Made by a program: the position numbers and the translations under genes. Under the pieces are notes generated by a model, which saw only the letters and a program-made list of their open reading frames with translations, made no database searches and was not told where the DNA came from. Of a stretch of 64,000 nt of DNA, positions 28,319 to 38,000 are shown one piece after another. The stretch spans positions 124,001-188,000 of the forward strand of contig NZ_CANMBJ010000005.1 of the NCBI RefSeq assembly GCF_947496075.1. Reading direction: 5' to 3'. Position 1 is the first letter of the stretch. Each line of letters starts with the position of its first letter. The stretch comes from an uncultured Tateyamaria sp. GTDB taxonomy: Bacteria; Pseudomonadota; Alphaproteobacteria; Rhodobacterales; Rhodobacteraceae.

Positions 28319-28330
28319 ATTGTATACAAT
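28319..28330. promoter_or_regulatory. Perfect palindrome ATTGTATACAAT, candidate GntR/FCD operator
   Basis: A 12-bp perfect inverted repeat in the divergent region, 71 bp before the regulator gene and 142 bp before the importer ATPase gene. FCD-type GntR proteins often bind TTGTATACAA-like sites, so it is a strong candidate for self- and operon control. Confidence 0.65.
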
Positions 28331-28400
28331 CCGGATTCGTTTTGTGTCAGGTCTTGAGCGCCCTCTGCCCGCTGTGCAGGTTGCGACAAGGGGGTGCTGA

Positions 28401-29090
28401 ATGCCGCTTTTAACTGAGCCCAAGACCGCAACCGTTGAGGAAATCGTTGGTCAATTGACCGAGGCCGTTCACGAACACCGCCTGCAACCCGGTGCGAAGC
28501 TGCGTGAAGATGAGGTCTGCGAGATATTTGGTGTCAGCCGTACCATTGTGCGGCAGGCCTTGCGCTCGATGGAATTCGAGGGCCTGCTCACAATTGAAAA
28601 GAACAGGGGCGCCTTTGTCTCGAAACCCACGCTGAAAGAAGCGCGAGAGGTCTTTCAAGCGCGTGCATTAATTGAACCAAGTACGGCGCGTGCCGCAGCG
28701 GATCGCGCCAATGCCGAAGATATCGTACTACTTGAGCACCATATTGAACAGGAGCACGCGGCGCTCGACCGTGGCGAGGCAGGGCTCGCGTTGAAGCTGT
28801 CCGGCGACTTTCATCTCGAGATCGCGCGCATGGCTGATCAGCAGACCATCGAACAATTCTTGCGACAGTTGGTGTCCCGCTCGTCTCTGGTCATTGCCTT
28901 GTATTGGCGACGTCGGAATGCGCTTTGCGAAAGCAATGCGCACCACGCCCTTGTCGATGCTTTGCGCAAGGGTGACGGTGATAATGCCGAAGAGCTGATG
29001 AAGGGGCATTTGCTCGATATCTTCTCGCAACTTGATCTGCGCGAGCGTCAAGAAGCCACAACCTCGTTAAAGGACGCGCTCCGGCGATGA
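28401..29090 (+). CDS. GntR-family regulator, FCD (FadR) subfamily
   Basis: 229 aa. The N-terminal winged helix-turn-helix has LREDEVCEIFGVSRTIVRQALRSMEFEGLL (given by its ends, residues about 35-64), the classic GntR recognition helix. The C-terminal FCD domain is all helical, with metal-ligand type His in FHLEIARMA and HHALVDAL. It responds to a small carboxylate or amino-acid ligand. Divergent from the importer/racemase operon and probably its repressor. The GNAT gene overlaps its stop (ATGA). Confidence 0.9.
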   Translation: MPLLTEPKTATVEEIVGQLTEAVHEHRLQPGAKLREDEVCEIFGVSRTIVRQALRSMEFEGLLTIEKNRGAFVSKPTLKEAREVFQARALIEPSTARAAADRANAEDIVLLEHHIEQEHAALDRGEAGLALKLSGDFHLEIARMADQQTIEQFLRQLVSRSSLVIALYWRRRNALCESNAHHALVDALRKGDGDNAEELMKGHLLDIFSQLDLRERQEATTSLKDALRR

Positions 29091-29917
29091 TTGAATATCG
29101 CACTGCAACACTGCCAGAGTTGAAGCTGATCCTGGATTGGGCCGGGGATGAAGGCTGGAACCCCGGTCTGGATGATGCGGAGGCCTTTTTCGCAGCGGAC
29201 CCGGATGGGTTTTTTGTGGCTGTTGACCGGGACGATACACCGATTGCTGCAATCTCGGTCGTCAATCATACGCCCGATTTTGCATTTCTCGGTCTTTACA
29301 TCGTACGTCCAGCCTATCGCGGGCGGGGCATCGGGTTTGGCCTTTGGGCGCATGCGATGCAGCACGCAAAGCACCGGACGGTCGGACTGGACGGGGTAGA
29401 GGCACAGCAACAGAATTACCGCGCATCGGGATTTGTACATGCAGGCGGCACCACACGTTTTACAGGTCATTTAACTGGGCAGCACGATCCGGACATTCGC
29501 CGCATACGCTCTGATGACATCCCGGCCTTGATCCAGATGGAGGCCGAGGCCTCGGGCGTGGCAAAACCCACCTACCTGCAGGCATGGTTTTCCGGTGCCT
29601 CGACCCGAACCACTATTGTCCTTGAGGATAAAGGCGTTATCGGCGGCTTTTGCACGGTGCGTTCCTGCAGGTCGGGGGCAAAGATCGGTCCTTTGGTCGC
29701 CGCAGATACCGGGATGGGGTACAGGTTGATTGCGCACGCAGCGACAACGTTTGATGGGCCTGTGACCTTGGACGTTCCTGAGACATCAGCAGGCTTGGCT
29801 GACCTTTGCGAACGTTTCGGGTTGGAGGCCGGTTTCAAAACAGCGCGTATGTATCGCGGGTCTTCTCCAGCCAGGAACCACCCAACTTACGCGGTTACAA
29901 GCCTTGAGCTTGGCTGA
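29087..29917 (+). CDS. GNAT N-acetyltransferase, two-domain
   Basis: 276 aa, coupled to the GntR gene by ATGA. The first GNAT domain has the acetyl-CoA loop VRPAYRGRGIGFGLW (about residues 70-84) and a following alpha/beta core; the second half (about 140-276) resembles the DUF1248-like C-terminal domain of YitH-type acetyltransferases. It would acetylate an amine, plausibly the imported compound or its product, because it is co-transcribed with the regulator of the importer. Confidence 0.83.
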   Translation: MIEYRTATLPELKLILDWAGDEGWNPGLDDAEAFFAADPDGFFVAVDRDDTPIAAISVVNHTPDFAFLGLYIVRPAYRGRGIGFGLWAHAMQHAKHRTVGLDGVEAQQQNYRASGFVHAGGTTRFTGHLTGQHDPDIRRIRSDDIPALIQMEAEASGVAKPTYLQAWFSGASTRTTIVLEDKGVIGGFCTVRSCRSGAKIGPLVAADTGMGYRLIAHAATTFDGPVTLDVPETSAGLADLCERFGLEAGFKTARMYRGSSPARNHPTYAVTSLELG

Positions 29918-29989
29918 AAACGCGCCAAGATCTCCCATTCTGGTTCAGGGGATTTGGCCAAGCCAAACGTCCTGAGCTGCTAGGGTGCT

Positions 29990-30223
29990 TTCATCGGTCA
30001 CTACAACCATCAGCGCTATCATGCGAGATTGCGTAACCTGACACCCGCCGACGTCTACACAGGCCGCAGGCACACAATACTTCTCGAACACGAAGGACAA
30101 AAACGAAAACCATGAGACTGAGGCGCTTGCAGCACGCAAAATCAGCGGCTCAGCTGAAACCAGATGAGCGATGACTCATCAAAGTCAAACTGCCATCAGT
30201 CTCAATTTATCTGATGACGGACA
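29990..30223 (+). mobile_element. IS3-family insertion sequence remnant: 3' end of orfB and possible right inverted repeat
   Basis: From 29990 a frame reads FIGHYNHQRYHARLRNLTPAD and continues VYTGRRHTILLEHEG to a TGA at 30113-30115. This is the conserved C-terminus of an IS3-type integrase-core transposase; everything upstream is absent. About 100 bp further, CTGATGACGGACA (30211-30223) resembles the terminal inverted repeat of such elements and may mark the right end. Inactive. It marks the left border of the small-protein/giant-protein block. Confidence 0.75.
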
Positions 30224-30708
30224 GGCAAAAAGGTTGCCCCGCCCATTCAAATCGGGCCGGTAGTGCAGCAGATAGAAAAACCAGAATCGTGTAATCGACT
30301 ATTCTGACCCGTACGCACTCAGCTCACACTCCATACGAGCTCAGATAGCCGTTTCGCCACATGATCGACTTATGGTGTATTTTTTCCCGCATAGATACAC
30401 ATGATTCTGGCTTCAAAACCACAGAGCAGCCATGCTTTCGAAGCTGAAAATCTCATTTATTTTCAATGTGTCAAGAAATATATAGGCGCGTTGGTGAAAT
30501 TGTTGGGAGTGACTTTTGATCAGCTTCATACTACCTTAACGGGAGTAACTATTGATTTTCCGTTTTGTTCACAAATTGCAGGTCTTTCAGAAGATGTATT
30601 CCCTGCCACCTAAATCCGATCGCTTTTCCGAAATGAGTGGTGGTGCATTGGTGTCCTCCTCCCATCTGACGCTTTCAACGTCGCGATCAAGCAGCTACGC
30701 AATAGGCT
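30224..30708. other. AT-rich 485-bp gap upstream of the small-protein cluster
   Basis: No convincing gene is seen; a 70-codon frame (30401-30613) has no recognisable ribosome site or family. The region is clearly more AT-rich than its surroundings. CCTCCTCCC (30655-30663) is an anti-Shine-Dalgarno-like run, and GACG...CGTC near 30668-30683 can form a small hairpin. It probably contains the promoter for the block that follows. Confidence 0.5.
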
Positions 30709-31137
30709 ATGGCCAAGGCATATTTCATCAACGCAACGCCCCTCTCCATGACGGTCAACCTGAACGCAGCCCCAACAAACAATCCATTGGCCGCCTTCGA
30801 GATCGTTACAAAACGTCAAATGCCTGTAATGAAATACAATTCATGGCCAGCCACGATTGCAGCCTATGCCGGGCGCAACATCTTTGGCGGAAAAAAACAG
30901 ATCAATGCAATCACCGTGTTCATGGAATCACACACCGCTCCACTGGTGTTCAACGTACAATCGGATGTATCGATCGTGCTGGATTTGTATTTTTACATTC
31001 AGGACGGCGCGATCACCGGCGCGGACATGACCGGCGACAGTTCAAAAATTACCATCGTTCCATGGAACCAGGATTTGACGCGCAAGATGCGCATCCAATC
31101 GCTGAATGCATTCAGCTCCGACCAGTGGCGCACGTAA
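30709..31137 (+). CDS. Small protein of an unrecognised family, paralogue 1
   Basis: 142 aa; starts MAKAYFINATPLSMTVNLN. Its first ~120 residues align with the 121-aa gene at 31607 and with the N-terminus of the giant at 32092. Shared points: MAxAYFxN, the L-N at 18-19, NIFGGKKQINAITV (about 56-69) and SIVLDLYFYIQDGAITGADMTGDSS (given by its ends, 87-111). No signal peptide or membrane helix. The strand pattern suggests a beta-sandwich. A 22-residue basic tail is unique to this copy. No strong ribosome site precedes the ATG. Function unknown. Confidence 0.8.
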   Translation: MAKAYFINATPLSMTVNLNAAPTNNPLAAFEIVTKRQMPVMKYNSWPATIAAYAGRNIFGGKKQINAITVFMESHTAPLVFNVQSDVSIVLDLYFYIQDGAITGADMTGDSSKITIVPWNQDLTRKMRIQSLNAFSSDQWRT

Positions 31138-31210
31138 CGAGCACACACTGCACGGCCAGAAAGGCGTCCCCCCCGAACCGCATTGATGCTGCCACGACAG
31201 GAGGGAGCAG

Positions 31211-31558
31211 ATGGCTTCGAACCTGCGCATAATAAATTGGCAAGCGGACAAGATGACGTCCACGCTGAACACCAAGGCCTTGGCACCGCTCGCGCACAGC
31301 GAGGCCAAGTATAACTACATCCCGAATTCCCTGACGGTCCGTCGCGAACCGGCAAGCGAGCCTGCGCCCGGGGTCTGGGGGCGGCACAACACGTTGGTTG
31401 TGCAGTCCGAAGGAAGTTCGGGATCGCAATTGTACAACGACCTTACCGATCCGGCGGACGCAGCACCGAATATCGAAATGCTGTTATGGATATTCCCCGA
31501 TTATGTGGTGTTTTCGCAGCTCGAAAAACAGCTGGGCCAAAAGATTTACCCGTCCTGA
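31211..31558 (+). CDS. Small protein, probable divergent paralogue 2
   Basis: 115 aa, with GGAGGGA before ATG 31211. No known family. Weak but ordered similarity to the neighbours: an IIN near residue 8, TLN at about 18, GVWGRHNTLVVQSEG matching the NVFGG...NEVLFVSE block, and IEMLLWIFPDYVVFSQ matching VLDLYFFMFEDTIVGED. It lacks the MAxAYF start and the TGDSSGITI end. Lies in the same orientation between paralogues 1 and 3, in one likely operon. Confidence 0.75.
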   Translation: MASNLRIINWQADKMTSTLNTKALAPLAHSEAKYNYIPNSLTVRREPASEPAPGVWGRHNTLVVQSEGSSGSQLYNDLTDPADAAPNIEMLLWIFPDYVVFSQLEKQLGQKIYPS

Positions 31559-31606
31559 AGGAACCACTCACGCAGACCGATTTTTCAACCAAGAGGAAGT
31601 CCAAAA

Positions 31607-31972
31607 ATGGCAAAAGCGTATTTTATCAATGCAAGCCCCACTGATGTGAAGGTGACACTGAACACAGGTGCGCAGAACGCGTTGGCAGCGGTTTCGGTGA
31701 ATACCGACGGGACAGCGGTTTCAGGCCCCGCATGGGCGGCAAAAATCGAGGCCCGTCCCAGCCCAAACGTGTTTGGCGGGGATACACACGACAACGAGGT
31801 TTTGTTCGTGTCCGAGCAAAAAGCAAAGACCCGTCGCTACACCATTACATCCAAGGTCTCGACCGTGCTGGATCTGTATTTCTTCATGTTCGAGGACACG
31901 ATCGTCGGTGAAGACGCCACCGGCGACAGTTCGGGCATCACGATCACCTTGGTCGACAAGCGAGACGGCTAA
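31607..31972 (+). CDS. Small protein of an unrecognised family, paralogue 3
   Basis: 121 aa, with GAGGAAG ahead of the ATG. Begins MAKAYFINASPTDVKVTLNT; conserved blocks are NVFGGDTHDNEVLFVSE (about 53-69) and VSTVLDLYFFMFEDTIVGED (about 83-102), ending TGDSSGITITLVD. It is the shortest complete copy and probably defines the domain boundaries. No signal peptide; soluble beta-rich protein predicted. It is followed by two hairpins and then the giant gene. Confidence 0.82.
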   Translation: MAKAYFINASPTDVKVTLNTGAQNALAAVSVNTDGTAVSGPAWAAKIEARPSPNVFGGDTHDNEVLFVSEQKAKTRRYTITSKVSTVLDLYFFMFEDTIVGEDATGDSSGITITLVDKRDG

Positions 31973-31979
31973 CCTGTCA

Positions 31980-32048
31980 AGGCGGCGCTGCAGCCGCCTG
32001 ACATGATCTACAATCATAAGATGTCCGACCGGCCGGTTTTCCGGTCGG
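31980..32048 (+). other. Two strong hairpins between paralogue 3 and the giant gene
   Basis: AGGCGGC-n6-GCCGCCT (31980-31999) and CCGACCGG-n8-CCGGTCGG (32025-32048) are perfect stems of 7 and 8 bp. Neither is followed by a T-run on the plus strand, so partial termination or mRNA processing, giving more small protein than giant, is more likely than a full stop. Confidence 0.6.
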
Positions 32049-32091
32049 GCGTTATCCCTATACCGCGCACACTTCTGGGGGGTGTTGAGCT

Positions 32092-35000
32092 ATGGCGAAC
32101 GCATATTTCCTGAATGGCTCGATCAGCGATATCGAACTGGTTCTGAACCAGGGCGGAAAACGCTCGATCAAGGGTCTGGACCTGCAGAACGCGCAACTGG
32201 ATATGACCACCGAATACGGGTGGGCCGCAACCCCGGCGGCGGATGTTCTGGGCACCGGGTCCAACGAGTTGGTGGTCAATATCAACAACGGCCCGACGAT
32301 CAAATATGAAATCTATGTCGGACACGAAGTCAAAACGGTTCTGGATGTCCAGATCATTGTTTTCGACAACGCTCTTCAGCCACGCAACACGGTGACAACG
32401 GACGGGTTTGAGATCAGCGTAATCCTGTTCGACGAGGAAAAAACGGTCGCAATGGCCGCGATGGAGGAGCACGAACCGGACGCTGCGCTGTTCACAACCC
32501 GCACGGCCCCAGCAGTTGTTCCGCATGAAAGTGGCGATGACATCAGTTTCGCGCGGGCCGCGACCGATGACACAGCGACCTTGTATGTTGCCAGCAACAA
32601 CGGGTCCGGCGGCGGCAATATCGCGTTGACCTATTACTATCTGTTCGAAGGCCAAAGCACGACGGATACGCTGACCTTACCCGAAAGCTATGACAGGACG
32701 GGTGCCTATGTCTTTTCTGACGAAGACGTTGACCCCAATGATCTGCTGGCCGAGTTGAACGGCGTTCTGACCAAGGAACCCACCACGTTTTCCCGCATCG
32801 CCTGGCGTCACGATGCAAACACTTATGACATTGTTGCGTCGTCAACCGCTTATGCAGTGCCGACAAACGCGACGTTGCAAATCGGGACGTGGCAGCTGGA
32901 CTTGCGGCGTAACACGCGCATTTCGCTCGATATCGATGCACCGGCCATCAAGTTCGACAAGGCATCAGGCGAAGAAAGCATTCAGGTGCAGATCGTCGAG
33001 AACGACTTACCCCAACCTGTCGGCACACGTCCAACGCAAGTGGTGCTGCCCTTATCCGGCAATCACCGCGGCACGCTGACCTTTGCCTGGGATTGGAGTC
33101 ATTACGAGTTGGGCCAGCAATACGCGGGTTTGCAGCGCGTGTTCTATGGCCATGACGCGACAGGCGCTGACGCGGCGCAATACCCACTGTTCACGCCTGC
33201 ATCTGATCCGGGGCCGATCAGAGTCAAAGATTTGTTTTTCAACGTTTATCTGCAACCGCTTTCACCATTGAACGACCTGCGCACACGCATGGCCCTTGAT
33301 CTGGGCGAACCCAATGCGCTGACATCGCAATACTTGTCCAGCACGACCAATGCGCCTGTTTCGATCTCTCCAGCGGCCCCCAAGACCCAAGATCTGACCG
33401 GCGGCTTCGCCTTTGCCAAGAACACCGGGACAGAGGAAAGCGACCGGTACCTTTGCCCGGTGGGTGAGTTCGAAGTAGCCCCCGGGGATGGTCTGACAGC
33501 AGAAGAACGCGTCCAGATCCGCAGCGGGCTGGCAGGAACCGAGTATGTTTTGGTCGAGCCCGGTGACCGGTTGTTGTTTGAATCGGGCAAACCAGCCTTT
33601 GCCAAGTCCTACGATCCGCAGGATGGCACGCCCACCACGTTGGACGGCGCGTTGACCACAAGCTGGATACGCGTACTCAAGCAATCCGCAGTCGAAGCTG
33701 CTGACGACGTCGAAGTGGTCAACACCAGCTATTGTGCGCAGGCGTCATCGTCGACTTACTTCGGACGTGAGTTGGACGCAGCGAAGGCGCGATACGAGTT
33801 TCCGATTGCGGTGGGGGCAAGCCTGCTGCAATTCGAACAGGCCAACGAAGACGTGGCCTTTCCCATGCTGCCCTATGGCGGGGTGTTCTACTCTGACGAT
33901 GACGAAGGGATCGTGAACCCCAACGCAGACCTATCCGCCGAAGAGCTTTCGGCGATTGAACGACAGGTGGTCTCGCCGGATCGGCGGGACACGTTGCAAC
34001 CCTATTTCAGCGTCGATTACGGCCCGATCTTTTTTGATACGTCCACCAACCTGGCCTTTGACGGCGGCTTTGCACGCACGCCGTTGGGCCTGTTGGTGGA
34101 GCTGAACCCTGTCAACGGTGGCACGCCGCCCGCGGGAACAATAAAGAACCTGATCCTTGCACGCAGCCCGCAGAACCCGGACCAGTTCCTGCAACTGACC
34201 TCGAATGAGGGCAGCAATGGCGTGGTCAACCCGACGTTTTCAAACACTGTGCTGAACGACAGCCTTTTCATGGTGGCGACAGATCAGAGCGCGTTCGAAC
34301 CGTTTCCCGACAAGAACATCAAGCTTGGGGATTTCACCTTTGATGTCCAAATGGGCAATGCCGACAATCAGGCTGTTGCGATCTTCAAGTTTGTGCCTGG
34401 TGTCTCGGCACGCGCCCTGATCGAGGATGACAACACCTGGACCACGTTGATCGCAGATGGTGCGACGAAATCAGATGTTCAGACCCGGCTGCTGACTTAT
34501 TTGAAGGCAGCCGACGAAGGAGGCGACCTGTTCGCGGCCTTCCGCCAGACGATTGATGACCCCAATTGGAACGGCATCCTGATTTTCAACTGCCCGCTCA
34601 ATTATGACGAGCTGCCGCTGGACATTCAGATCCTGCTGGGCGGGATCAAAGGGCAGCTGTTGGCGCATCACTTTGGCATCACGATCAACCGGGTCGAGGA
34701 CAAGGACAGCGCCGCGTCGGTCGAACACAGCTCGCTGTTTTCGGTCATCAACTACGACGCCTCGAAGCTTGATCCGCCTTACACCATCCCCGCCTCGCCG
34801 CCGACCGAGTTCCCGGATTTCCGGGTGTTGCTGTTGAACGTGCAATACGCCAACAGCAAATTGGCGGTGTTCGACTCTCAGATTGCGTTCAGCATCAAGG
34901 AGTTGTTCGGGAGCAGCGTAACCCTGCAACCAGGGCCATCGCTGGATTATCCGGAATATGGCACCATTGTCATCGACGGCGTTTATACCTTGTTCGAGGA

Positions 35001-38000
35001 TGGCACCGGATCGCTGTTGTTCTCGACCCAGGACGAGCGCAGTTTCGTCTATGACGACACGGGCGACAAATTCACCGCACTTGTGGCCCAATCGATAACC
35101 GAGGCGACTCTGGTCCCGGTCACACGGCGTGACGGGACCGGTGATTGCGAAGTGATCGCCGCGTCCGCCTTCCGGATCAGCGGGCTGCTGGCATTCAAAG
35201 ACGGGATTGCGGGCGATCTGTTCTCGTATGGCGAGGTTGCCGACAACGTTCCGACCAAAGGTTTGGCGATCACTGGTTACAGCTTTGACATGACGACCTG
35301 CATCAAGGCCGACAACACCGCCGATTTGATTGACGGAATCCCAACCAACCTGACCGGCGTCAAGGTTGACCAAATGCTCAGCGAGGCGCGGGATTACAGT
35401 TTCGAGCGCACGTTCCCCGGTATCATCGAGGCCGTTTTGCCATCCCCCGACGGACTGACCCCATCCGAAATTGGAGAGTGGCAGGTCAAGACGGGCAGCG
35501 GGACCAACACTGGCGCCCCGCGCTACAGCCTTCAATTCGAAGTGCCGCTGGGCACGTTCGGCATGTTGGCTTCGTTCAAGACCGACCTGACCGCGACGCT
35601 GTTGATCGGCTGGGATCCCGACGCGACAGATCCGGAAAAGCAGGTGGGCGTGATCCTGCGCCTGCCGCCAGAAATTTCTGGGCCCAAAGGGTTCATGTTC
35701 GAAGGCGTCATTGCCTCGGACTTTGAATACGTGCAGCTCGACCGGTTCGAGTTTGGCGAGACGACTTATGTTTCAATGCTGCGGTTCATGCATTTTCAGT
35801 CGATGTTGCTGAATTTCTTCCTCAGTTATGGGGTTGGGCCCAAGGATCTTGGCATTTTTGGCGCGCCCGGCGATCCTGGCGGTCGCAACTCACTGTTCTG
35901 GATTGGTAAATCCACCGACACAGACTGGAACGGGCCAACGATCAGCGTGACGCTGGTGGATGTGCCGCAGGGGTATCTGGGCCGGTCGTTCGAGATCAAG
36001 ACCGACCCGACCAATCCAAACGTGATCACCGACGTATTCAATCAGTTGAATCTGATGACCGACAAGACGGTCGAACAGGTGGCGCGTCTGATCTTTGCCA
36101 ATCTCGATCTCTACAATTCGGACGCAGGCATCGCCTTTGCGCTTCAGTTCAAATACCAAAGCCTCAAACTGACAACGGTCCTGATCGATTCCAGCTTTTA
36201 TGGATTGCAGATCAACATCACCCCGCCGGAAAAGAAAGAACCTGACGGTGGCGGCGGCAAAAACGGCAACGGCAAGAGGCTGGTTGCCAGCGACGGCAAC
36301 GCCGTGATGGCCGACGATGACAAGGACGGTGACGACAAGGACGAAGGTGGATTCCTGGGCAAGGTCAAAGGCTTTACCTTTACCATCATCTACCGAAAAG
36401 TGAGCGATGAAGTCGGTGTTTATTCCGCCGACATTTATCTGGATCTGGGCACCATCCCGCTGGGTCCCGTGATGCTGTCGCTTCCGAATTTCAGCATTTC
36501 GATCTGGACCAATGGCGATTGGCGGTTTGCCATCGGCTGGCCTTTCACCGGGACAACGGCACATCCGATCACGGTCCAGTTCCAGGCGGGCCCGTTGCCC
36601 CTGATCGTCAAGGCCGGGTTCTACCTGGGCAAACTCAGCAGTGCCGCCGCGCCTGACCAGTTCGGGACCGAATTCAATCTGATCTGGACCTTTGGTCTGG
36701 GGATTGCAGGAGGCGTCGGCAAGGAGTTCGAAAAAGGCCCGCTGAAGGCCGGAGCGAGCCTGATGCTGGGCTGCACAATCGAAGGGTTCCTTGCTTCGTT
36801 CGATGGCAAGATGACACAGACCGGTGTCGACTACTGGTGGTGGGGTGTCAGCCTGTCGCTGACCGGCAACGTGTTCGGCAAGGTCGATTTCAAGATCATC
36901 GCGGTGGACGTGTCGCTGACCATTTCATTGACCGTCGCATTCGCGATTGAGACCGCGCATTCGTCGCCATTGAAATTGACAGCCGAAGTGGTTGCCAAGG
37001 CGTCGATCAAGATCGTGTTCGTCAAGATATCGTTCTCGTTTACCGCCAAGCTGGACCTGATCGACACGGTGATCGGCAGCGGGTCTGCGGTTGCGAAACT
37101 CAGTGGACCAACGCCCACGGCCGTGAATTCTGGCCGACCGCTCGAGGCGGATATCCTCCTGGAGGCCATGGCAAGGCCAGCCAGCGCCCCATGGGCGCGG
37201 TTGTCCCACGGCATCCACACGCGGCTTGTCAAAGACAAGACCCCGATCACTGTGGGCTTCGTCCTGCAACCGACAGCCATTGCGACCGGGGATTCGACAG
37301 AAAACTGGGCGCCACAGGGCGTCGCCACTCTGGTCCTGGAATCCGGTAGTCTGGGCAGTCCGTTTGGCGTTCTTGCGTCGGAATTGTCCAGCTGGCTGGT
37401 GCACAATTACAGCGGATCCGCGACCACGTTCCAGGAACAGTTGGCAGCAACCGAAGCAGCGTTGCAAAACGGTGAATTCGACCGCGAAGCCATTCTGAAG
37501 GCGCTGTCCGATACGTTCATCTTCAACATCGGGAAGACCACATTCACGGCTGACACCGCCGTTGTGTCGATGGCCATGCCCGACAGCCTTGGCCTCGAGT
37601 ACAATGGCGGCAAGGTGATGAACGCCTCGCTGCGCAGCGCCATCGCCAGTTTCGGCCACCTGCGCTTGCCGTCGAACTACACCGACATTGTCGCGGCGTA
37701 TTTTGGCGGTGGTGACAGTCTGCAAGCCGCTGAGATGGTGGAGGAATCGACTGCCGCGCTGGTATTCGACGAATATTTCAACCTGCTGGGTCAGCAGGTC
37801 ATTGAATTGCTGATCGAGACCGGTGCGCCAGATCTCGACACCGCGTTGAGCGAAATCAGCATTGACGATCTGGGCGGCTTTGTGTCGCGTTTCCTGATGG
37901 GCGGTGTGCGTCTGCCTGATCCCAATGACACCAGCAAGCTGGAGGCGCTGTATGTCCTGACGGGGCAGCAATTCGCGCTGGTCAAAGCGGATGATGCGTG

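Noticed and set aside
30401-30613. 70-codon frame before the small-protein cluster
   Set aside because: No ribosome site, no family, AT-rich background.
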